NCBI GenBank assembly: GCA_947490035.1
Contig: CANLGS010000155.1
Span: 1 to 7,846, forward strand
Source: Gemmataceae bacterium
Lineage (GTDB): Bacteria; Planctomycetota; Planctomycetia; Gemmatales; Gemmataceae
Direction: 5' to 3'
Length of the DNA stretch: 7,846 bases
A program made the translations under genes and the position numbers. Below are positions 6,593-7,846 of this stretch, piece by piece (position 1 is the first letter of the stretch; each line of letters begins with the position of its first letter). The notes below the pieces were generated by a model. The model was given only the letters and a program-made list of their open reading frames with translations. It did no database searches and was not told the DNA's origin.

Positions 6593-7312
6593 TTACGGGA
6601 TGCGAAGGCCTTTGCACGTCTCCTCGTAGGTCCGTTCGAGTTCGAGTGCGACGTACTGCGTTTCGCTGATCCAGAGCGGCAGTGTGGGGAGCGGAGCGCC
6701 GACCTCCAGGGCGTGCTCCCAGGCTTCCACCTGGTGCCGCTGGCGGGAGCTGCGGGCGCGGCACGACACCGCGTAGATGGCGCGGCCGGCCGTGGCGGGC
6801 GGCTTGGCCCCGATCCGCTCGGCCAGCTCCGCGTACAGGTTGCCCGACCGCTCCGTGACCGGATCGACGATCACCACGCACACCTCCTGCTGGAGAAGGG
6901 CGTGGCACTTCGAGACGAACGCGTCGCGGGCGTCGGCCCGGTCCTTGTTCCGCGGGCTGACGATCTCGACCGCTGCTACCAGACGCCGGCCGTGGCGCTC
7001 GTCGTACACCCGGACTTCGTACTCGGGGGGTGTCAGTTCGTCGGTGTCGAGCAGCACGGTGGGCGAGGCCGCCTTCCAGGACAGCGCCGAATCGGAGCGG
7101 TCATCGCTTCCGGGATCGCCGGCGTTCTCCAACTCGAACGCCGCGACATCGACTTCCACGACATTGCCCAGATGGATTTTCAGCCCGCTCCGGTATTCGG
7201 GCGGAAGAATTGAGTTGAGTCGCACGGCCATGATTCCCGGCCAAAGCCCGTGGAGTTCTTCCCACGAAGCGAAGTTCGTCGTCGGCGGTCGAAAGTGGTC
7301 GCGTAGTGGCAT
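6593..7312 (-). CDS. DUF4058 family protein
   Basis: This encodes 239 residues. It opens MPLRDHFRPP with SWEELHGLWPGIM at 16-28, then LPPEYRSGLKIHLGNVVEVD (36-55), the expected start of planctomycete DUF4058 proteins. Function is unknown. The central block YEVRVYDERHGRRL (98-111) followed by VAAVEIVSPRNKD (112-124), then F-x2-KCHALLQQEVCVVIVDP (132-151), recalls the E...E-x-K strand pattern of PD-(D/E)XK nuclease-like folds such as Uma2. That link is my inference. There is no signal peptide or membrane segment, so it is cytoplasmic. The ATG at 7312 is chosen because GGAGG lies 5 bases upstream and a TATAAT box just beyond. The frame stays open for 56 codons upstream, but those residues are basic, low-complexity and unlike the family. 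It is convergent with modB and divergent from the acyltransferase remnant. Confidence 0.82.
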   Translation of the reverse strand: MPLRDHFRPPTTNFASWEELHGLWPGIMAVRLNSILPPEYRSGLKIHLGNVVEVDVAAFELENAGDPGSDDRSDSALSWKAASPTVLLDTDELTPPEYEVRVYDERHGRRLVAAVEIVSPRNKDRADARDAFVSKCHALLQQEVCVVIVDPVTERSGNLYAELAERIGAKPPATAGRAIYAVSCRARSSRQRHQVEAWEHALEVGAPLPTLPLWISETQYVALELERTYEETCKGLRIP

Positions 7313-7317
7313 CGTGT

Positions 7318-7334
7318 CCTCCGGGGGGATTATA
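7318..7334 (-). promoter_or_regulatory. TATAAT box and strong ribosome binding site of the DUF4058 gene
   Basis: On the minus strand a perfect TATAAT lies at 7334-7329, preceded by GGG, and GGAGG at 7322-7318 is 5 bases from the ATG. If the box is used, transcription starts at about 7322, giving a very short leader of about 10 bases with the ribosome site at its 5' end. No good -35 box is visible at 16-18 bases; GTGAAT at 7357-7352 is the nearest. Confidence 0.5.
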
Positions 7335-7512
7335 CCCTGCCGGCGGGCGGAATTCACCGGCAACGAGCGAGGCGCCGGGTTGGGTCGGGCGCAAGAAACC
7401 GGTAATACCGCGCCGCCGCGGCCCGACGACCGACCTGATTGACGATCGGCATGCACCGCCGGTGAGGGAGCGTTCGACACCCGTCAAGGATCCTAGCGCC
7501 GCACCGATCAGG
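7335..7512. other. Divergent intergenic region
   Basis: No gene is visible between the DUF4058 promoter and the acyltransferase remnant. A poor plus-strand promoter candidate is TTGGGT (7380-7385), 17 bases, then TAATAC (7403-7408), about 115 bases before the ATG at 7523. GACGATCGGCATG at 7441-7453 resembles the sequence spanning the start codon at 7513-7525 (12 of 13 bases). Confidence 0.3.
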
Positions 7513-7522
7513 GACGATCGTC
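7513..7522. promoter_or_regulatory. 10-base palindrome directly before the acyltransferase start codon
   Basis: GACGATCGTC is a perfect palindrome that ends at the base before the ATG at 7523. It overlaps the end of the ribosome site AGGGA (7510-7514). A half-matching copy lies at 7441-7450. It could be an operator or occlude the ribosome site, but a 10-base palindrome can arise by chance. Confidence 0.3.
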
Positions 7523-7702
7523 ATGCTGTTTCTGACGTACTGGTTCGTGTATTTCATCGCGGCTCTCTTCCCGCTCTACTGGTTCTGCCCGGTTCCCTGG
7601 ATTCGGCGGCAAATCCTGCTCGGCGGCAGCGTCGTGTTCCACGCGCACTTCGCCGGCCCGGCGGGCGTGATGCCCATCGTCGTCCTCGGCGGGTTCGTCT
7701 AG
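7523..7702 (+). pseudogene. Truncated N-terminus of an MBOAT (AlgI-like) O-acyltransferase
   Basis: From an ATG with AGGGA 8 bases upstream, the frame reads MLFLTYWFVYFIAALFPLYW and on to a TAG after 59 residues. It contains a hydrophobic segment (about 2-22), a short basic loop (WIRRQ, 26-30), a second hydrophobic stretch, then VVFHAHFAGPAG (37-48) and a third stretch at 49-59. This is the start I expect for MBOAT family proteins of the alginate O-acetyltransferase type, which normally run to about 400-500 residues with many membrane segments and transfer acyl groups to extracytoplasmic polymers. The catalytic histidine region is absent. The frame after the TAG runs only 24 more codons and is not MBOAT-like, so this is not simple stop-codon damage; the gene seems cut by a rearrangement or insertion. 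It might instead be a genuine small membrane protein. Family assignment is from memory of related N-termini. Confidence 0.5.
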
Positions 7703-7846
7703 GCTGATCGGAAGTTGGGCTTTCGATGGAATTATTGGTTCGAGTTCGATCCCGTTTTTGGTTCACACGGCTCGTGAATTCCGCTGCTTTTCCAGCGAAA
7801 AGTTCCTTTCCCCCGGCGAACTGATTCCAGAACGGGGATGAACCAA
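7703..7846. other. AT-richer non-coding tail after the truncated gene
   Basis: No coding frame with a start and ribosome site is visible. The stretch is more AT-rich than the rest, with runs such as ggaattattgg and gtttttgg. Two small inverted repeats are present: ttcac (7762-7766) with gtgaa (7774-7778), and cgctg (7782-7786) with cagcg (7793-7797). They may be the end of an inserted element or ordinary spacer. The window ends here. Confidence 0.4.

Noticed and set aside
7740..7760. tRNA T-arm-like string (gttcgatccc) near the window end
   Set aside because: The flanking bases do not form the T stem and no acceptor, anticodon or D arm can be paired around it.

Overview
The window looks like chromosomal DNA from a high-GC planctomycete, most likely of the Gemmata group. 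The reasons are very strong G/C bias at third codon positions, frequent GTG starts, large secreted proteins built from PKD, DUF2341, LamG and SASA modules, a DUF4058-family protein, and a palindromic intergenic repeat of a type I associate with planctomycete genomes. This placement is by pattern recognition, not by a database search.

Layout. Positions 1-130 hold a composite palindromic repeat: two hairpins inside a larger inverted repeat (REPIN-like), with a second short hairpin family abutting it. On the minus strand, 171-1655 encodes a secreted M23 (LytM-type) zinc metallopeptidase with two C-terminal PKD-like domains. A 203-bp divergent promoter region separates it from a plus-strand gene (1859-4822) for a 987-residue secreted protein with DUF2341, LamG-like, Ig-like and SASA (sialate O-acetylesterase-like, SGNH) domains. 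Then come two overlapping plus-strand genes, modA-like (4876-5727) and modB-like (5724-6527), encoding the binding protein and permease of a molybdate-type ABC importer. No modC ATPase gene follows. Convergent with them, on the minus strand, is a DUF4058 protein (6593-7312) with a well-formed ribosome binding site and a TATAAT box. At 7523-7702 a plus-strand frame starts convincingly like a membrane-bound O-acyltransferase (MBOAT, AlgI-like) but stops after 59 residues. The last 144 bases are more AT-rich and hold no gene I can recognise.

How the parts relate. The M23 peptidase and the SASA esterase are both exported and divergently transcribed. Their promoter regions carry matching 14-base motifs in opposite orientations, which suggests co-regulation and a shared envelope or extracellular-polymer role. 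modA and modB overlap by four bases and are clearly translationally coupled; they may be read through from the esterase gene, which ends 53 bases upstream. DUF4058 and the MBOAT remnant are separate units. I see no CRISPR array, rRNA, tRNA, transposase gene or complete defence system. Calling this a new biological system would go beyond the evidence. The most useful oddities are the REPIN-like repeat, the paired promoter motif, the modAB pair without modC, and the truncated acyltransferase with its abrupt 3' boundary.
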